From assembly GCA_001314705.1 (NCBI GenBank), contig LJSU01000024.1, positions 124,541-188,540 of the forward strand: a stretch of 64,000 bases of DNA. Reading direction: 5' to 3'. The notes beneath the pieces are model-generated. The model saw only the letters and a list, made by a program, of their open reading frames with translations. It did no database searches and was not told the DNA's origin. This document shows positions 27,856-39,306 of the stretch, piece by piece. This DNA comes from Rhodobacteraceae bacterium HLUCCO07 (GTDB lineage: Bacteria; Pseudomonadota; Alphaproteobacteria; Rhodobacterales; Rhodobacteraceae). The stretch's first letter is position 1. Every line of letters begins with the position of its first letter. A program made the translations under genes and the position numbers.

Positions 27856-28855
27856 CCACAGCGCCCTTTGAAAGCGCCTCAACCTCGGCTTCCAGCGCCG
27901 CGATGTCAATCTCGTCCGCCGCATGACGCGACGCCAGCGCCCGCTCGGCCCGGGCCTGGGCAACCGCACCCATCCGCCCTGCCGCCTCGGCCACACGGCG
28001 TTTCTCGTCCAGCGTGCCATTGCAATGCAACACCACGTCACAGCCTGCCGCGATCGCCTGCCGGCTCAGGTCACCAAGATCGCCCGCCAGCGCCTTCATC
28101 GAGATGTCGTCGCTCATGATCAGGCCATCGAACCCGATCTCGTCGCGGATCATCGCCATGACCGGGGCCGAAAGCGTCGCGGGGGCCGCATCCAGCGCCT
28201 CGTAAACCAAATGCGCGGTCATCCCCAGCGGCATGTCAGAAAGCGCACGGAAAGGCGCGAAATCAACCTCTTGCAGCGCTTTCTTCGCGGCACTGACCCG
28301 GGGCAACTCGAGATGGCTGTCGCTCTGCGCCCGGCCATGGCCGGGAAGATGCTTCACCACCGGCAACACGCCCCCGTCCAGATGCGCCTGTGCCACTGCC
28401 CGCCCGATCCATGCCACGGTCGCAACGCTCTCGCCATAGCACCGGTTGCGCAGGAACGGATGGGTCCACGGCGTCGCCACATCCAGCAGGGGTGCGCAAT
28501 TGCTGTCGATCCCAAGCGACCGCAATTCATGCGCGATGATGCGATATCGCAGGTACATCACCCGCGCGGCCCCTGCCCCGGCGCGCTCCACCTGATCGAG
28601 CGGTGGTATCCATTCACGCCACTGCGGCGCGTGCAGCCGCTGGACGCGCCCCCCCTCCTGGTCGATGGTGATCAGCGCCTCTCGCCCCACCGCCTCGCGC
28701 ATCTCGATACAGAGCGCGGCGAGCTGGCCGGGGCCCTCCACATTGCGCGCGAACAGGATGAAGCCGAACGGATCGGCCTCGCGAAAGAACGCCTTTTCCT
28801 CCGCCGTCAGCCGCAGCCCCCCGGCATCGAGGATCGTCGCGCCGAAGCGGCTCAC
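27848..28855 (-). CDS. nagZ: Beta-N-acetylhexosaminidase NagZ
   Basis: Removes GlcNAc from anhydromuropeptides in cytoplasmic peptidoglycan recycling (GH3). The 335-residue product has ITIDQEGGRVQRL, the GH3 loop KHLPGHGRAQSDSH near 168 with the acid/base Asp-His pair, and GLIMSDDISMKAL with the nucleophile Asp. The GTG start overlaps the SPOR gene stop as GTGA (28852-28855). Confidence 0.93.
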   Translation of the reverse strand: MSRFGATILDAGGLRLTAEEKAFFREADPFGFILFARNVEGPGQLAALCIEMREAVGREALITIDQEGGRVQRLHAPQWREWIPPLDQVERAGAGAARVMYLRYRIIAHELRSLGIDSNCAPLLDVATPWTHPFLRNRCYGESVATVAWIGRAVAQAHLDGGVLPVVKHLPGHGRAQSDSHLELPRVSAAKKALQEVDFAPFRALSDMPLGMTAHLVYEALDAAPATLSAPVMAMIRDEIGFDGLIMSDDISMKALAGDLGDLSRQAIAAGCDVVLHCNGTLDEKRRVAEAAGRMGAVAQARAERALASRHAADEIDIAALEAEVEALSKGAVDG

Positions 28856-29856
28856 CGTGTCGTCACCGGGATGCAATCGCCCCGCTCGGCCTGCAGGGCC
28901 GAACAGAAGCGCCGCGCATCGTTGAGATCGGCAAATCCCATGGCGCGGAGCCTGTAAAATGTCCGCCCGCCGCTTTGCGCTTTCTGGATAACACGCTGTT
29001 TTCCCTCGAGGTAATCCCCAAATCTCTCGCTCAGGCGGTCCCATTCGCGCCGCGCGACTTCGGCGCTTTCAAAGGCGCCGAGCTGCGCCAGCCGCGTTCC
29101 CTTGGCGATGCTCTCGGGGTCGATCTCTTCGGGTTCGGTCGCGGGCCCGGCCGCTGCTGTCTGTTTCATCTCTTCCGGCCGCAGAACCGGGCGCAGGGAC
29201 TGCTTGATCCCCCCCTTGACCTCCAGTCGCGCCTCGGGCTCGGGATTGCGCTCGTCCTCGACCGGAGCGGCCTCTATGGCCGCCACATGCTGGATCTTTT
29301 CTGCCGGTTCGCCCGTGTCCAGGCGTTCGGCCCCTGCGGCCAGTCGATCGGCCAGCGCCAGCATCGACTCGTTGTCCGGGCCATCCTTTGCCGACCCGCT
29401 TTCCGCGTTTGCCGTCTGTTCCCGCTCAGGGCCCGATGTCTCCTCTTTGACCGGCTGAACCGCGCTGAGCGCAACATCCTCCTCGCTCAGATCAACCGGT
29501 GCCGGCGCGAGGATCAACTGATCTGCCGGCTTTGCGGCCGGTCCGAGCGCCGCGACGCTGTTCACCGCAAGCCCCTGGTGCAGCGCCGGCCGTCCACCCG
29601 GGTTTTCGGGCTGCACCCGCATCGGTTTGCCCTCGGCCGCACGCACGACCGGGACGGCACTCACGTCGCGGGCCAACATCTTGTATCCCCAGACACTTAT
29701 TCCAACGACAAGTGCCAGAGACACCGCGGCTCCGGCCCAGTTCATCACCGTTCCGAGGGTCCTGAGCGTGTCGCCGCCGCCGTTGCTTTCCGCCGTATTC
29801 GTGCTACTGCCCGCATGTGCCCCGTAAACGGGATCACCCAATGGAATATCCGCCAT
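28852..29856 (-). CDS. SPOR-domain protein with single transmembrane helix
   Basis: A 334-residue bitopic protein. A short cytoplasmic start is followed by one helix (about 39-60, WAGAAVSLALVVGISVWGY) and a long Pro/Glu/Ala-rich periplasmic linker. A C-terminal SPOR domain ends it (LAQLGAFESAEVARREWDRL to FYRLRAMGFADLNDARRFC). SPOR domains bind denuded septal peptidoglycan, so a divisome role is likely and agrees with the coupled nagZ. argS is 80 bases upstream on the same strand. Confidence 0.9.
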   Translation of the reverse strand: MADIPLGDPVYGAHAGSSTNTAESNGGGDTLRTLGTVMNWAGAAVSLALVVGISVWGYKMLARDVSAVPVVRAAEGKPMRVQPENPGGRPALHQGLAVNSVAALGPAAKPADQLILAPAPVDLSEEDVALSAVQPVKEETSGPEREQTANAESGSAKDGPDNESMLALADRLAAGAERLDTGEPAEKIQHVAAIEAAPVEDERNPEPEARLEVKGGIKQSLRPVLRPEEMKQTAAAGPATEPEEIDPESIAKGTRLAQLGAFESAEVARREWDRLSERFGDYLEGKQRVIQKAQSGGRTFYRLRAMGFADLNDARRFCSALQAERGDCIPVTTR

Positions 29857-29936
29857 GTTCGCCTCGCTTTCCCCGGGCGATACATTGCCGCCGGGGTGGT
29901 CTTGACTGCCTCACCGGCGACGGCGCGTCTTGCCTG

Positions 29937-31682
29937 TCAGCGCATTTCTTCCGCCGGCGTTACCCCAAGAATACCAAGACCTGCGGAAATAACAACGGCC
30001 ACGGACCTTACAAGGGCCAGTTTTGACTGGCTTGTGGCCGGATCGTCCTCCTGAAGAAAGCGCAAGGCGGGCTCATCATTGCCCCTGTTCCACAGGCTGT
30101 GAAACTCGCTGGCCAGTTCATAGAGGTAAAAGGCGACGCGATGCGGCTCGTTCGCGCGGCCTGCCGTGTCCACAAGGCGCGGCCATTCGGCCAGCTTGCG
30201 GATCACCGTCATCTCCGCCTCATGCCCCAACCTGGCCAGATCGGCCGTGCCGAGCGTACCGTCCCCCGTCTCGATACCCGCCTCGGCGGCCTTGCGCAGC
30301 ACCGAGCACACCCGCGCATGGGCATACTGCACATAGAAAACCGGGTTGTCCTTGGATTGCTCCATCACCTTGTCGAAATCGAAATCGAGCGGCGCATCGT
30401 TCTTGCGCGTGAGCATGTGAAAGCGCGTCACATCGGCGCCCACCTGATCAACCACGTCGCGCAGGGTCACGAAATTGCCGGCCCGCTTGGACATCTTGAA
30501 CGGCTCGCCATTCTTCCACAGCTTGACCAGTTGCGTGAGCTTGATGTCGAGCGGCACCTTCCCGTCCGAGAGCGCCGAAACGGCCGCCTTCATCCGCTTG
30601 ACATAGCCGCCATGATCCGCTCCGAACACATCAATAAGCGCGTCGAACCCCCTGGAAATCTTGTCATAATGATAGGCGATATCAGGCGCGAAATAGGTCC
30701 AGCCGCCGTCGGATTTCATGATCGGACGATCCACGTCATCGCCATGGGCCGTCGAACGGAAAAGGGTCTGTTCGCGCGGCTCCCAATCCTCGGGCATCTT
30801 GCCCTTGGGCGGCTCAAGCACACCGCGATAGATCAACCCCTTGTCGCGCAGGCTATCGATCGCCGCCTCGATCCGCCCCGTGCCATAAAGCGATTTCTCG
30901 CTGAAGAACACGTCCATCTCGACCCCCAGTGCCTTCAGGTCCGTGCGGATCAGGTCCATCATCGCGTCCGTTGCGAAATCACGCAGCTCTTCGAGCCATT
31001 CCCCTTCGCCCTTGTCGAGAAGGGTCTCGCCGTATTTCTCCTTGAGTGCCGCGCCGACCGGCACGAGGTAATCGCCCGGGTAAAGCCCTTCCGCGATCTC
31101 GGGTTCGAGACCGCACGCCTCGCGGTAACGCTCATAGACAGACCGCGCCAGCGTATCGACCTGCGCGCCGCCATCGTTGATGTAATATTCGCGGGTCACG
31201 TCGTAGCCCACGAAATCCAGCAGCGAGGCCAGCGCATCGCCAAAGACCGCGCCGCGCGTGTGGCCCACATGCAACGGGCCGGTGGGGTTGGCGCTCACGT
31301 ATTCCACGTTGACCCGCTTGCCTGCGCCAAGGGTGGAACGACCGAAATTCGCCCCTTCCGCCAGCACCGCGCGCAGCACCCCCTGCCAGACACCCGCATC
31401 AAGCCTCAGGTTCAGGAAACCCGGCCCCGCCACCTCTGCGCTGGTGATCCGCGCGTCGCCACCCAGCCGCGCGGCCAAGGCTTCGGCAATGTCGCGCGGC
31501 TTCAACCCGGCGGGCTTGGCCAGAACCATCGCGGCATTCGTCGCCATGTCGCCATGCGCCGGGTCGCGCGGCGGCTCGACCGTGACGTTGGCGAAATCAA
31601 GGCCCTCGGGCAAGTCGCCCGCCACCTGCATCTGGGCAAGCGTGTCGACGACAAGGTCGCGGATATCCGAAAAAAGGTTCAT
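29937..31682 (-). CDS. argS: Arginyl-tRNA synthetase
   Basis: A class I synthetase of 581 residues. The HIGH-type motif is in [13 protein letters not shown] (about 130-142), the KMSKS-type in [11 protein letters not shown] near 395, and the anticodon-binding DALR domain ends the protein ([21 protein letters not shown]). An N-terminal ArgS domain is present. It is the first gene of the minus-strand run through the SPOR gene to scpB and is divergent from typA. Confidence 0.97.
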   Translation of the reverse strand: MNLFSDIRDLVVDTLAQMQVAGDLPEGLDFANVTVEPPRDPAHGDMATNAAMVLAKPAGLKPRDIAEALAARLGGDARITSAEVAGPGFLNLRLDAGVWQGVLRAVLAEGANFGRSTLGAGKRVNVEYVSANPTGPLHVGHTRGAVFGDALASLLDFVGYDVTREYYINDGGAQVDTLARSVYERYREACGLEPEIAEGLYPGDYLVPVGAALKEKYGETLLDKGEGEWLEELRDFATDAMMDLIRTDLKALGVEMDVFFSEKSLYGTGRIEAAIDSLRDKGLIYRGVLEPPKGKMPEDWEPREQTLFRSTAHGDDVDRPIMKSDGGWTYFAPDIAYHYDKISRGFDALIDVFGADHGGYVKRMKAAVSALSDGKVPLDIKLTQLVKLWKNGEPFKMSKRAGNFVTLRDVVDQVGADVTRFHMLTRKNDAPLDFDFDKVMEQSKDNPVFYVQYAHARVCSVLRKAAEAGIETGDGTLGTADLARLGHEAEMTVIRKLAEWPRLVDTAGRANEPHRVAFYLYELASEFHSLWNRGNDEPALRFLQEDDPATSQSKLALVRSVAVVISAGLGILGVTPAEEMR

Positions 31683-31828
31683 GATACGGTCCTGGATGGT
31701 TAGGGGTCAGCATTTACCACACAGTACCCACGCTGCAACCCGCCCATGCGCCTTGTGTTGCGCTTTGCCTCTGGCCTTTTGCGCCGCCCCGGGTTAGGCG
31801 CCTGCGACGCATTCAGGAAGGCTGACTT

Positions 31829-33646
31829 ATGGACCTGCGAAATATCGCAATCATTGCCCATGTGGACCACGGGAAGACCACGCTCGTGGACGAGCTTTTG
31901 AAACAATCCGGCTCGTTCCGCGAGAACCAGGCCGTGGCCGAACGGGCGATGGACAGCAACGATATCGAACGCGAACGCGGGATCACCATCCTAGCCAAGG
32001 CCACCAGCGTGGAATGGAAGGGCACCCGCATCAATATCGTCGACACGCCCGGCCACGCCGATTTCGGCGGCGAGGTCGAGCGCATCCTGAGCATGGTCGA
32101 CGGCGTCGTGTTGCTGGTCGATGCCGCCGAGGGCCCGATGCCGCAGACCAAGTTCGTGACTTCCAAGGCGCTGGCCCTCGGGCTGCGCCCGATCGTCGTG
32201 CTCAACAAGGTCGACAAGCCCGCCGCCGAGCCCGACCGCGCGCTGGACGAGGTGTTCGACCTGTTCGCCAGTCTCGGCGCGAACGATGATCAACTCGATT
32301 TCCCGCATCTCTATGCCTCGGGCATCAGCGGCTGGGCCGATCCCGAGCTTGACGGCCCGCGCAAGGATCTGCATGCACTCTTCAACCTGATCGTCAACCA
32401 CGTCCCTGCGCCCAAACAACAAAAACACGCGGACGAGGATTTCCGCATGCTCGCCACCACGCTGGGCAGCGATCCGTTCGTCGGACGCATCCTCACCGGA
32501 CGGGTCGAGTCCGGCCGTCTCAAGGTGGGCCAGACGGTGCAGGCGCTGTCACGTATCGGGCAAAAGATCGAACAGTTTCGCATCACCAAGATCCAGGCAT
32601 TCCGCGGTCTCAACCTGCAAGACATCGACGAAGCGGTTGCCGGCGATATCGTCAGCATCTCGGGGATGCAAAAGGCCACGGTGGCCGACACGATCTGTGC
32701 GCTGGCCGTGGACACGCCGATCGATGCGCAACCCATCGACCCGCCGACGATCTCGGTCACCTTCGGCATCAATGACAGCCCGCTGGCCGGGCGCGAGGGC
32801 AAGAAGGTTCAGAGCCGGGTCATCCGCGAACGCCTGATGAAAGAGGCCGAATCGAATGTTGCCATCCGTGTGACCGACACGCCGGGCGGCGAAGCGTTCG
32901 ACGTGGCGGGGCGTGGCGAACTGCAAATGGGCGTTCTGATCGAGAACATGCGCCGCGAAGGCTTTGAACTCTCGATCTCGCGCCCCAAGGTGATCATGCG
33001 CGAAGAAGAGGGGCAAAGACTCGAACCGGTCGAAGAGGTCACGATCGACGTGGATGACGACTATACCGGCGCCGTGATCGAAAAGATCACCGGCCCGCGC
33101 AAGGGCGAGTTGATCGAAATGAAGCCGGCGGGCGCGGGCAAGACCCGCATCATCGCGCATGTGCCCTCACGCGGGCTTATCGGCTATCACGGCGAGTTCC
33201 TGACCGATACACGCGGCACCGGCGTGTTGAACCGCGTCTTTCATGGCTGGACCCCGCACAAGGGGCCGATTCCCGGGCGTCGCGCGGGCGTTCTCATCTC
33301 GATGGAAAACGGCGAGGCCGTGGCCTATGCGCTGTGGAACCTCGAAGACCGGGGGCGGATGTTCATCAACCCACAGGACAAGATCTATCAGGGCATGATC
33401 ATCGGGGAACACAGCCGCGAAAACGATCTCGAGGTGAACCCGCTCAAGGGCAAGAAGCTCACCAATGTGCGGGCCAGCGGCACCGACGAGGCCGTGCGCC
33501 TCACTCCGCCCACGATTCTGTCGCTCGAACAGGCCATCGCCTATATCAACGACGACGAACTGGTCGAGGTGACGCCCAAGGCGATCCGGCTGCGCAAGCG
33601 CCACCTCGATCCGCATGAACGCAAGCGGATGTCGAAACAGGCATGA
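31829..33646 (+). CDS. typA: Ribosome-associated GTPase TypA/BipA
   Basis: A translational GTPase that binds ribosomes and aids 50S assembly under stress. The 605-residue protein has G1 HVDHGKTT (11-18), G2 ERGITILAK (about 51), G3 [14 protein letters not shown] (about 72) and G4 NKVDKP (about 126). EF-G-like domains and the TypA C-terminal domain ([20 protein letters not shown]) follow. AGGAAGG precedes the ATG. It is monocistronic by appearance, convergent with the phosphatase gene. Confidence 0.98.
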   Translation: MDLRNIAIIAHVDHGKTTLVDELLKQSGSFRENQAVAERAMDSNDIERERGITILAKATSVEWKGTRINIVDTPGHADFGGEVERILSMVDGVVLLVDAAEGPMPQTKFVTSKALALGLRPIVVLNKVDKPAAEPDRALDEVFDLFASLGANDDQLDFPHLYASGISGWADPELDGPRKDLHALFNLIVNHVPAPKQQKHADEDFRMLATTLGSDPFVGRILTGRVESGRLKVGQTVQALSRIGQKIEQFRITKIQAFRGLNLQDIDEAVAGDIVSISGMQKATVADTICALAVDTPIDAQPIDPPTISVTFGINDSPLAGREGKKVQSRVIRERLMKEAESNVAIRVTDTPGGEAFDVAGRGELQMGVLIENMRREGFELSISRPKVIMREEEGQRLEPVEEVTIDVDDDYTGAVIEKITGPRKGELIEMKPAGAGKTRIIAHVPSRGLIGYHGEFLTDTRGTGVLNRVFHGWTPHKGPIPGRRAGVLISMENGEAVAYALWNLEDRGRMFINPQDKIYQGMIIGEHSRENDLEVNPLKGKKLTNVRASGTDEAVRLTPPTILSLEQAIAYINDDELVEVTPKAIRLRKRHLDPHERKRMSKQA

Positions 33647-33659
33647 CAGGCTGCGCCGG

Positions 33660-34205
33660 TCACGGGGCGATCAGCACACGGCCCGTCACCTCCAGCTCGC
33701 CATCGTCGCGCATTTGCGCGACGATGATCTCGCCTGACTGCGGCACGACCCCGGTCAGCGCGGTGATGTTCACCTGGTGCGTCACCATGAGGATGCGTTG
33801 GCCTTGCGCCCTTTCGATCCGCTCCAGGGTGGCCGCGGTCTGGCGGTCGCTTCGCCGCCGATCGGCAAAAAAGGAATTGAGCGCGGGCACCTCCTCGACG
33901 GCACCCATCTCCATGAGGTCCGCAGTGTCGCGGCTGCGGCACCATTGGCTCGTCCACACGGCATCGAATTGAACATCGTTTCGGCGCAGTTGCGCGCCGG
34001 TTTCGCGCGCCTGATCGCGCCCACGCGCGTCCAGATTGCGTTGCGTCGTGCAATCCGACAACTCGAAGGAAGACGGGTCGCCCGTCCCCGGCGCCAGCGC
34101 GTGACGCATCAGCGCGACCGCCTCTGGGCGTTTCAGCGCGTCCCAATCGTCGGCGGCGGCCGAAACCGGCATCGACAGGAGAATGAGGCACAGGGCGCGG
34201 ATCAT
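33660..34205 (-). CDS. Exported histidine-phosphatase-family protein
   Basis: A 181-residue protein with a signal peptide (MIRALCLILLSMPVSAAAD). The phosphoglycerate-mutase-like core has ALMRHALAPG (RHA instead of the usual RHG), the second active-site arginine in TSQWCRSRDTADLM, and a C-terminal ILMVTHQVNITALTG with the second histidine. All catalytic residues are kept. The start at 34205 has AAGGAG seven bases upstream. Periplasmic substrate unknown. Confidence 0.87.
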   Translation of the reverse strand: MIRALCLILLSMPVSAAADDWDALKRPEAVALMRHALAPGTGDPSSFELSDCTTQRNLDARGRDQARETGAQLRRNDVQFDAVWTSQWCRSRDTADLMEMGAVEEVPALNSFFADRRRSDRQTAATLERIERAQGQRILMVTHQVNITALTGVVPQSGEIIVAQMRDDGELEVTGRVLIAP

Positions 34206-34250
34206 GGCTGGCTCCTTGATGAGTGACGATCGCCAGCCGGATATGGGCAC

Positions 34251-34538
34251 CTATTCCGAGGTTTCCACCACCATCAGCTCACGCTCGGACGCGCCGCGCG
34301 CGTGGCTCAGCGCCTCCTGGTATTCCGGGCTGTGATAGCAATCGACCGCCGCCTCGACACTCGGGAACCGTGCCACCACGTTGCGTGGCCGCTCGCGCCC
34401 CTCAAGTTGCACGAACCGCCCGCCGCGGGCGATGAACTCGCCCCCGTGCTTGGCAATCGCGGGGCCGGCAAGCTCGGCATATTTGCCATAGGCTTCGGCA
34501 TCGGTCACCGTCACATGTGCAATCCAGAGTGCACCCAT
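34251..34538 (-). CDS. DUF1330 family protein
   Basis: A 95-residue protein of the dimeric alpha-beta barrel type. It has MGALWIAHVTVTDAEAYGKY, GGEFIARGGRFVQLEG, and the signature ARFPSVEAAVDCYHSPEYQ. Its Shine-Dalgarno GGAGG overlaps the last codons of alaS and only one base separates the two, so it is translated from the alaS message. Function unknown. Confidence 0.9.
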   Translation of the reverse strand: MGALWIAHVTVTDAEAYGKYAELAGPAIAKHGGEFIARGGRFVQLEGRERPRNVVARFPSVEAAVDCYHSPEYQEALSHARGASERELMVVETSE

Positions 34539-34539
34539 C

Positions 34540-37215
34540 TCAACCTCCTATCACGGCTTGTGCCGCCTTGATCGCCGCGTCGGCGTTACCGGCATCCGGG
34601 CCACCGCCCTGCGCCATGTCGGGTCGGCCACCGCCACCCTTGCCGCCCAGCTCGGCCACCGCCGCGCGCACAAGATCAACCGCCGAGAGCGTATCGGTCA
34701 AGTCCGCAGTGACGCCCGCCGCCACCGCCGCCTTGCCCCCGGCGTCGGCAATGAGCAGGACCACCCCGCTTTCCAGCCGCGCCTTGTGCTCGTCGATGAG
34801 CGCGGGCAGGTCCTTGCCACTCACCCCCGAAAGAACCTGCGCCAGGAACCGCACACCGTTGATGTCACGTGGCTCGGCACCGCTTCCCTGCCCCGCGCCC
34901 CCGCCCATGGCCAGTTCGCGGCGCAGTTGCGCAACCTCGTTCTGCAACGCCCGGCGCTCGTCCATCAACGTCCTTATGCGCGTGGCGACCTCGGCCGGCT
35001 GCGCCTTCACGGTGGCCGAGATTTCGCTGACGAGGGCCGCCTGCGCCTCGAGATGCTCGAAAGCCGCCGCCCCGGTCAGGGCCTCGATCCGGCGCACACC
35101 GGCGCTCGATGCCGCATCGCTCACGATCACGCAGAGCCCGATATCCCCGGTGCGCGTTACATGCGTGCCACCACAGAGCTCGATCGACCAGGTCTCGCCA
35201 TCCGTGCCCTTGCCGGTCGGCGCGCGCCCCATCGACACGACCCGCACCTCGTCGCCGTATTTCTCGCCGAAAAGCGCCTGCGCCCCGATCTCGCGCGCTT
35301 CGTCGGGCGTCATGATCCGGGTTGTCACCGGGCTGTTCTGGCGGATGAAGGCGTTCACCTCTTCGCCAACCGCGCGCAGTTCCGCCTCCGTCAGCGGCTT
35401 GGCATGGCTGAAATCGAAGCGCAACCGATCCACATCGTTGAGCGAGCCGCGCTGTGCCACGTGATCGCCCAGATGCACGCGAAGCGCCTCGTGAAGCAGG
35501 TGCGTGGCCGAATGGTTGGCCCGCACCTTGCTGCGACGCTTGTGATCCACTTCTAGAGAAACGGTATCACCCCGCGCGAGGGCGCCACGCTCCACCCGCA
35601 GCTTATGTGCAAAGAGCCGGCCATCGGCATGTCTTTGCACGTCCGTCACGTGGCTGACGTCATCGAGATCCGCGAGCCGCCGGATATAGCCGTGGTCGGC
35701 CACCTGCCCGCCCGCCTCGGCGTAGAACGGGGTCTGGTTGAGAATGGCCCAGCCCTCCTGCCCGGCATCCAGCCGCTCGACCTCGGCCCCCTCCTGGACC
35801 AGGGCCAGAACCTGCCCTTCGGCCGTCTCGGTATCATAGCCGAGAAAATCCGTGGCCCCGTGCCGATCCGCCAGGTCGAACCAGAGCGAGGCATCCGCCG
35901 CCTCGCCCGACCCGGCCCAGGCCGCACGGGCCTTGGCCTTCTGCTCGGCCATGGCCTTCTCGAACCCTTCGGTATCGACCGCGCGCCCCTTCTCGCGCAG
36001 GGCATCCTGCGTGAGATCGAGCGGGAACCCGTAGGTATCATAGAGCTTGAACGCCGATTCTCCGGGCAAGGGCGCGTCCGCATCAAGCGTTTCAAGCTCC
36101 TCGTCAAGCAGCCGCAAGCCCCGATCCAGCGTCTGCTTGAACCGCGTTTCCTCAAGCTCCAGCGTTTCCTCGATCAGGGGTTGTGCCCGCCCCAGTTCGG
36201 GATAGGCCGCGCCCATCTGGTGCACGAGCGCCGGAACCAGGCGGTGCATCACCGGGTCTTTCGATCCCAGAAGATGCGCATGGCGCATCGCACGGCGCAT
36301 GATCCGGCGCAAGACGTAGCCGCGGCCGTCATTCGACGGCATCACGCCATCGGCAATGAGGAACGAGGTCGAGCGCAGATGATCGGCAATGACCCGGTGA
36401 TGCGTCTTGCCCGGACCGTCCGGGTCGCTCGACGTGGCATTTGCGCTGGCCTCGATCAGCGCGCGAATGAGGTCGGTCGCGTAATTGTCGTTGGTCCCCT
36501 GCAACAGCGCCGCGACCCGCTCGATTCCCATGCCCGTGTCGATCGACTGCATGTCGAGCGCCTTCATCGAGCCGTCCTCGAACTGCTCGTTCTGCATGAA
36601 GACAAGGTTCCAGATCTCGACGAACCGGTCGCCATCCTCTTCCGGGCTCCCGGGCGGGCCACCCCAGTATTGCTCGCCATGGTCAAAGAATATCTCGGTG
36701 CAGGGGCCGCAGGGGCCTGTCGGGCCCATCATCCAGAAATTGTCGCTGGTCGGGATCCGGATGATCCGCTCATCCGGCAGGCCCGCAACCTTCTTCCACA
36801 GATCGGCCGCCTCGTCATCCGTGTGATAGACCGTCACCAGAAGTCTTTCGGTCGGGATACCGAACTCTTTCGTCACCAGCTCCCAGGCAAAGGGAATCGC
36901 CTCGGCCTTGAAATAATCGCCGAAGCTGAAATTGCCCAGCATCTCGAAGAACGTATGATGCCGCGCGGTATAGCCGACATTGTCGAGATCGTTGTGCTTG
37001 CCGCCCGCGCGCACGCATTTCTGAGCCGTGGTGGCGCGCGTATAGTCGCGGGTCTCGACCCCGGTGAACAGGTTCTTGAACTGCACCATGCCCGAATTGA
37101 CGAACATCAGGGTCGGGTCGTTGCGCGGCACGAGCGGACTCGAGGGCACGATCTCGTGCCCGTTCCTTGCGAAATAATTCAGGAAGGTCGAACGGATATC
37201 GTTCAGGTTGGGCAT
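34540..37215 (-). CDS. alaS: Alanyl-tRNA synthetase
   Basis: A class II synthetase of 891 residues. The catalytic domain opens [19 protein letters not shown]. The editing-domain zinc site shows [12 protein letters not shown] (near 566) and [13 protein letters not shown] (near 680), and a C-terminal glycine-rich C-Ala domain ([15 protein letters not shown]) is present. Start at MPNLND, 37215; an upstream open frame to 37314 runs into the recA terminator and is rejected. Confidence 0.98.
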   Translation of the reverse strand: MPNLNDIRSTFLNYFARNGHEIVPSSPLVPRNDPTLMFVNSGMVQFKNLFTGVETRDYTRATTAQKCVRAGGKHNDLDNVGYTARHHTFFEMLGNFSFGDYFKAEAIPFAWELVTKEFGIPTERLLVTVYHTDDEAADLWKKVAGLPDERIIRIPTSDNFWMMGPTGPCGPCTEIFFDHGEQYWGGPPGSPEEDGDRFVEIWNLVFMQNEQFEDGSMKALDMQSIDTGMGIERVAALLQGTNDNYATDLIRALIEASANATSSDPDGPGKTHHRVIADHLRSTSFLIADGVMPSNDGRGYVLRRIMRRAMRHAHLLGSKDPVMHRLVPALVHQMGAAYPELGRAQPLIEETLELEETRFKQTLDRGLRLLDEELETLDADAPLPGESAFKLYDTYGFPLDLTQDALREKGRAVDTEGFEKAMAEQKAKARAAWAGSGEAADASLWFDLADRHGATDFLGYDTETAEGQVLALVQEGAEVERLDAGQEGWAILNQTPFYAEAGGQVADHGYIRRLADLDDVSHVTDVQRHADGRLFAHKLRVERGALARGDTVSLEVDHKRRSKVRANHSATHLLHEALRVHLGDHVAQRGSLNDVDRLRFDFSHAKPLTEAELRAVGEEVNAFIRQNSPVTTRIMTPDEAREIGAQALFGEKYGDEVRVVSMGRAPTGKGTDGETWSIELCGGTHVTRTGDIGLCVIVSDAASSAGVRRIEALTGAAAFEHLEAQAALVSEISATVKAQPAEVATRIRTLMDERRALQNEVAQLRRELAMGGGAGQGSGAEPRDINGVRFLAQVLSGVSGKDLPALIDEHKARLESGVVLLIADAGGKAAVAAGVTADLTDTLSAVDLVRAAVAELGGKGGGGRPDMAQGGGPDAGNADAAIKAAQAVIGG

Positions 37216-37331
37216 CGCGCATGGCCTCTGGGACTGGGTCAGTGATCCTGTGCGGTGTAGCCCCAAGCGTTTGGCCTGTCCACCGCCCTTGAACGGCCCG
37301 CCCGACCCCGACAATGCGCTCCGTATGAAAG

Positions 37332-37356
37332 GGGCCGCCCGTTAGATGGGCGGCCC
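37332..37356 (-). terminator. Hairpin terminator after recA
   Basis: GGGCCGCCC and GGGCGGCCC are perfectly complementary 9-base arms with a 7-base loop, 24 bases after the recA stop. On the minus strand a short T run (CCTTTC) follows, so termination may be only partly intrinsic. Confidence 0.7.
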
Positions 37357-37379
37357 TGGAAACAAGCGGCGGATGGCGC

Positions 37380-38456
37380 TCAGGTATCGAGAACGGCGTC
37401 GTCCCCCGCGGCGCCTTCGGGCGCATCGAAATCGAGCCCGTGGGCCGCCCGGATCTTGTCCTCGATCTCAAGCGCTGCCTTGGGGTTGTCCTTGAGATAC
37501 TGGCGCGCATTCTCGCGCCCCTGCCCGATACGCTCGTCCCCATAGGAATACCAAGAGCCGGATTTCTGCACGGCGCCGGCCGCGACCCCCAGATCGAGGA
37601 TCTCGCCGGTCTTGGAAATGCCCTCGCCGAACAGAATGTCGAACTCCACCTGCTTGAAGGGCGGTGCCACCTTGTTCTTGACCACCTTCACGCGGGTCTG
37701 GTTGCCGATCACCTCGTCGCGATCCTTGATCGAGCCGATCCGCCGGATGTCGAGCCGCACGGAGGAATAGAACTTGAGCGCGTTCCCGCCCGAGGTCGTC
37801 TCCGGGCTGCCGAACATCACGCCGATCTTCATGCGGATCTGGTTGATGAAGATCACCATGCAGTTCGACCGCGACATCGAGCCGGTCAGCTTGCGCATGG
37901 CCTGGCTCATCAGCCGGGCCTGCACGCCCACGCTCGAATCGCCCATTTCGCCCTCGAGCTCGCTTTTCGGGGTAAGGGCCGCAACCGAGTCGACCACCAC
38001 CAGGCTCACCGCGCCCGACCGGACCAGCGTGTCGGTGATCTCGAGCGCCTGCTCGCCCGTGTCCGGTTGCGAGATCAGCAACTCGTCAAGATCGACGCCG
38101 AGTTTCCTGGCATATTGCGGATCGAGCGCATGTTCGGCATCGACAAAGGCGCAAACCCCGCCCCTCTTCTGCTCTTCGGCCACGCAATGCAGCGTCAGCG
38201 TCGTCTTGCCCGAGCTTTCGGGGCCGTAGATCTCGATGATCCGACCCTTGGGCAGGCCGCCGATGCCCAGCGCGATATCGAGCCCGATCGACCCGGTCGA
38301 GGTTGCCTCGATCTGTTGAACCGGGCTGTCGGCCCCCAGTTTCATGATCGAACCTTTCCCGAATTGCCGTTCGATCTGCGCCAGCGCGCTGTCGAGCGCC
38401 TTTTGCTTGTTCGCGTCGCGTTTGTTGTCCATCTGGAAAAGTTCTGCCGTTGCCAT
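37380..38456 (-). CDS. recA: Recombinase RecA
   Basis: A 358-residue strand-exchange protein and SOS co-protease. Walker A is GPESSGKTT (about 78-86), Walker B is in [12 protein letters not shown], and the L2 loop region has [16 protein letters not shown]. An acidic C-terminus is present. Its promoter carries an alphaproteobacterial LexA box (see 38511-38554), so it is DNA-damage inducible, and a hairpin terminator follows. Confidence 0.99.
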   Translation of the reverse strand: MATAELFQMDNKRDANKQKALDSALAQIERQFGKGSIMKLGADSPVQQIEATSTGSIGLDIALGIGGLPKGRIIEIYGPESSGKTTLTLHCVAEEQKRGGVCAFVDAEHALDPQYARKLGVDLDELLISQPDTGEQALEITDTLVRSGAVSLVVVDSVAALTPKSELEGEMGDSSVGVQARLMSQAMRKLTGSMSRSNCMVIFINQIRMKIGVMFGSPETTSGGNALKFYSSVRLDIRRIGSIKDRDEVIGNQTRVKVVKNKVAPPFKQVEFDILFGEGISKTGEILDLGVAAGAVQKSGSWYSYGDERIGQGRENARQYLKDNPKAALEIEDKIRAAHGLDFDAPEGAAGDDAVLDT

Positions 38457-38510
38457 TGATTTGCGTCCTTATCTCACAGCCGCCCCGGAGCGGCAATCGC
38501 CGTCACTCAT

Positions 38511-38554
38511 GTTCCCTTAATGTTCTTATTGGAGACAAAAAGGGAACATTTCAA
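38511..38554 (-). promoter_or_regulatory. recA promoter with overlapping SOS (LexA) box
   Basis: On the plus strand GTTC (38511-38514), 7 bases, GTTC (38522-38525) is the alphaproteobacterial LexA box. Reading toward recA, a TTGAAA -35 (38549-38554) and CAATAA -10 (38526-38531) are 17 bases apart and the box begins directly after the -10. Bound LexA would cover the start point. Box-to-start distance is 55 bases. Confidence 0.8.
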
Positions 38555-38647
38555 CAGGAAATTTCATGAACCCACTTTTTCGCCAAAAGGTTAAAAGATA
38601 GTTTACGCGCAACAGAAAGCCGCATCCGCCATATTGGGACCGCTGAC

Positions 38648-39241
38648 ATGCTCGTTTTTTCCAAGGCACGCCTGGTGGTCCTTTCGGTCCCCAAGACCGG
38701 CACGACCGCGATCGAACAGGCGCTGGCCGCACATGCCGCCATCGCCGTGCTCGATCCGCCCGAGCTCAAGCACGCGCCGGTCTATCGTTACAACCGGTTC
38801 TTCCGCCCCATGGTCGAGAAGTTCATCGGCCCGGATGTCGAAACCATCGCCGTCATGCGCGAGCCGGTCAGCTGGCTGGGAAGCTGGTATCGCTATCGCC
38901 AACGGCCGTTCCTTTCCGGAACGCCCGCCTCCACCGCCGAGATGAGCTTTGCAGACTTCGTCGAGGGCTACCTTCGCGATCCCCGTCCGGCTTTTGCCAA
39001 TGTCGGCTCGCAGGCCAGGTTCCTCGAACCACGCCCCAACGGTACATCGGTTGACCGGATCTTCCGTTACGAGGCGATCGAGGATTGCGTGGCCTATCTC
39101 GAAGAGCGCCTGGGGCTCGAGATCGCGCTGCCGCACGTCAATGTTTCGCCCGTTGCGGACCTGACATTGCCGGAGTCGCTCAGAACCCGGCTGACCGATG
39201 CCTGCGCCGAGGATTTCGCCTTGTGGGACAGCCTGGCGTGA
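38648..39241 (+). CDS. Sulfotransferase-like protein
   Basis: A 197-residue soluble protein. It has the PAPS-binding P-loop-like LSVPKTGTTAIEQAL (near 11-25) and a 3'-phosphate-type region in ETIAVMREPVSWLGSWYRY (about 74-92), as in the sulfotransferase superfamily; FRYEAIEDCVAYLE follows. It is short for the family (often 250-300). Acceptor unknown. It is divergent from recA (191 bases) and convergent with cckA. Confidence 0.75.
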   Translation: MLVFSKARLVVLSVPKTGTTAIEQALAAHAAIAVLDPPELKHAPVYRYNRFFRPMVEKFIGPDVETIAVMREPVSWLGSWYRYRQRPFLSGTPASTAEMSFADFVEGYLRDPRPAFANVGSQARFLEPRPNGTSVDRIFRYEAIEDCVAYLEERLGLEIALPHVNVSPVADLTLPESLRTRLTDACAEDFALWDSLA

Positions 39242-39306
39242 GCTTGCAGCGCTGTCGCCCTGCCTGTCTGGCCGAACCGCGCGGGCGCCTGCGCCGGTCC
39301 CCGGCA

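Noticed and set aside
38591-38605. CtrA-like box TTAA-N7-TTTA before the sulfotransferase-like gene
   Set aside because: One half-site is mismatched and the region is AT-rich, so chance occurrence is likely.
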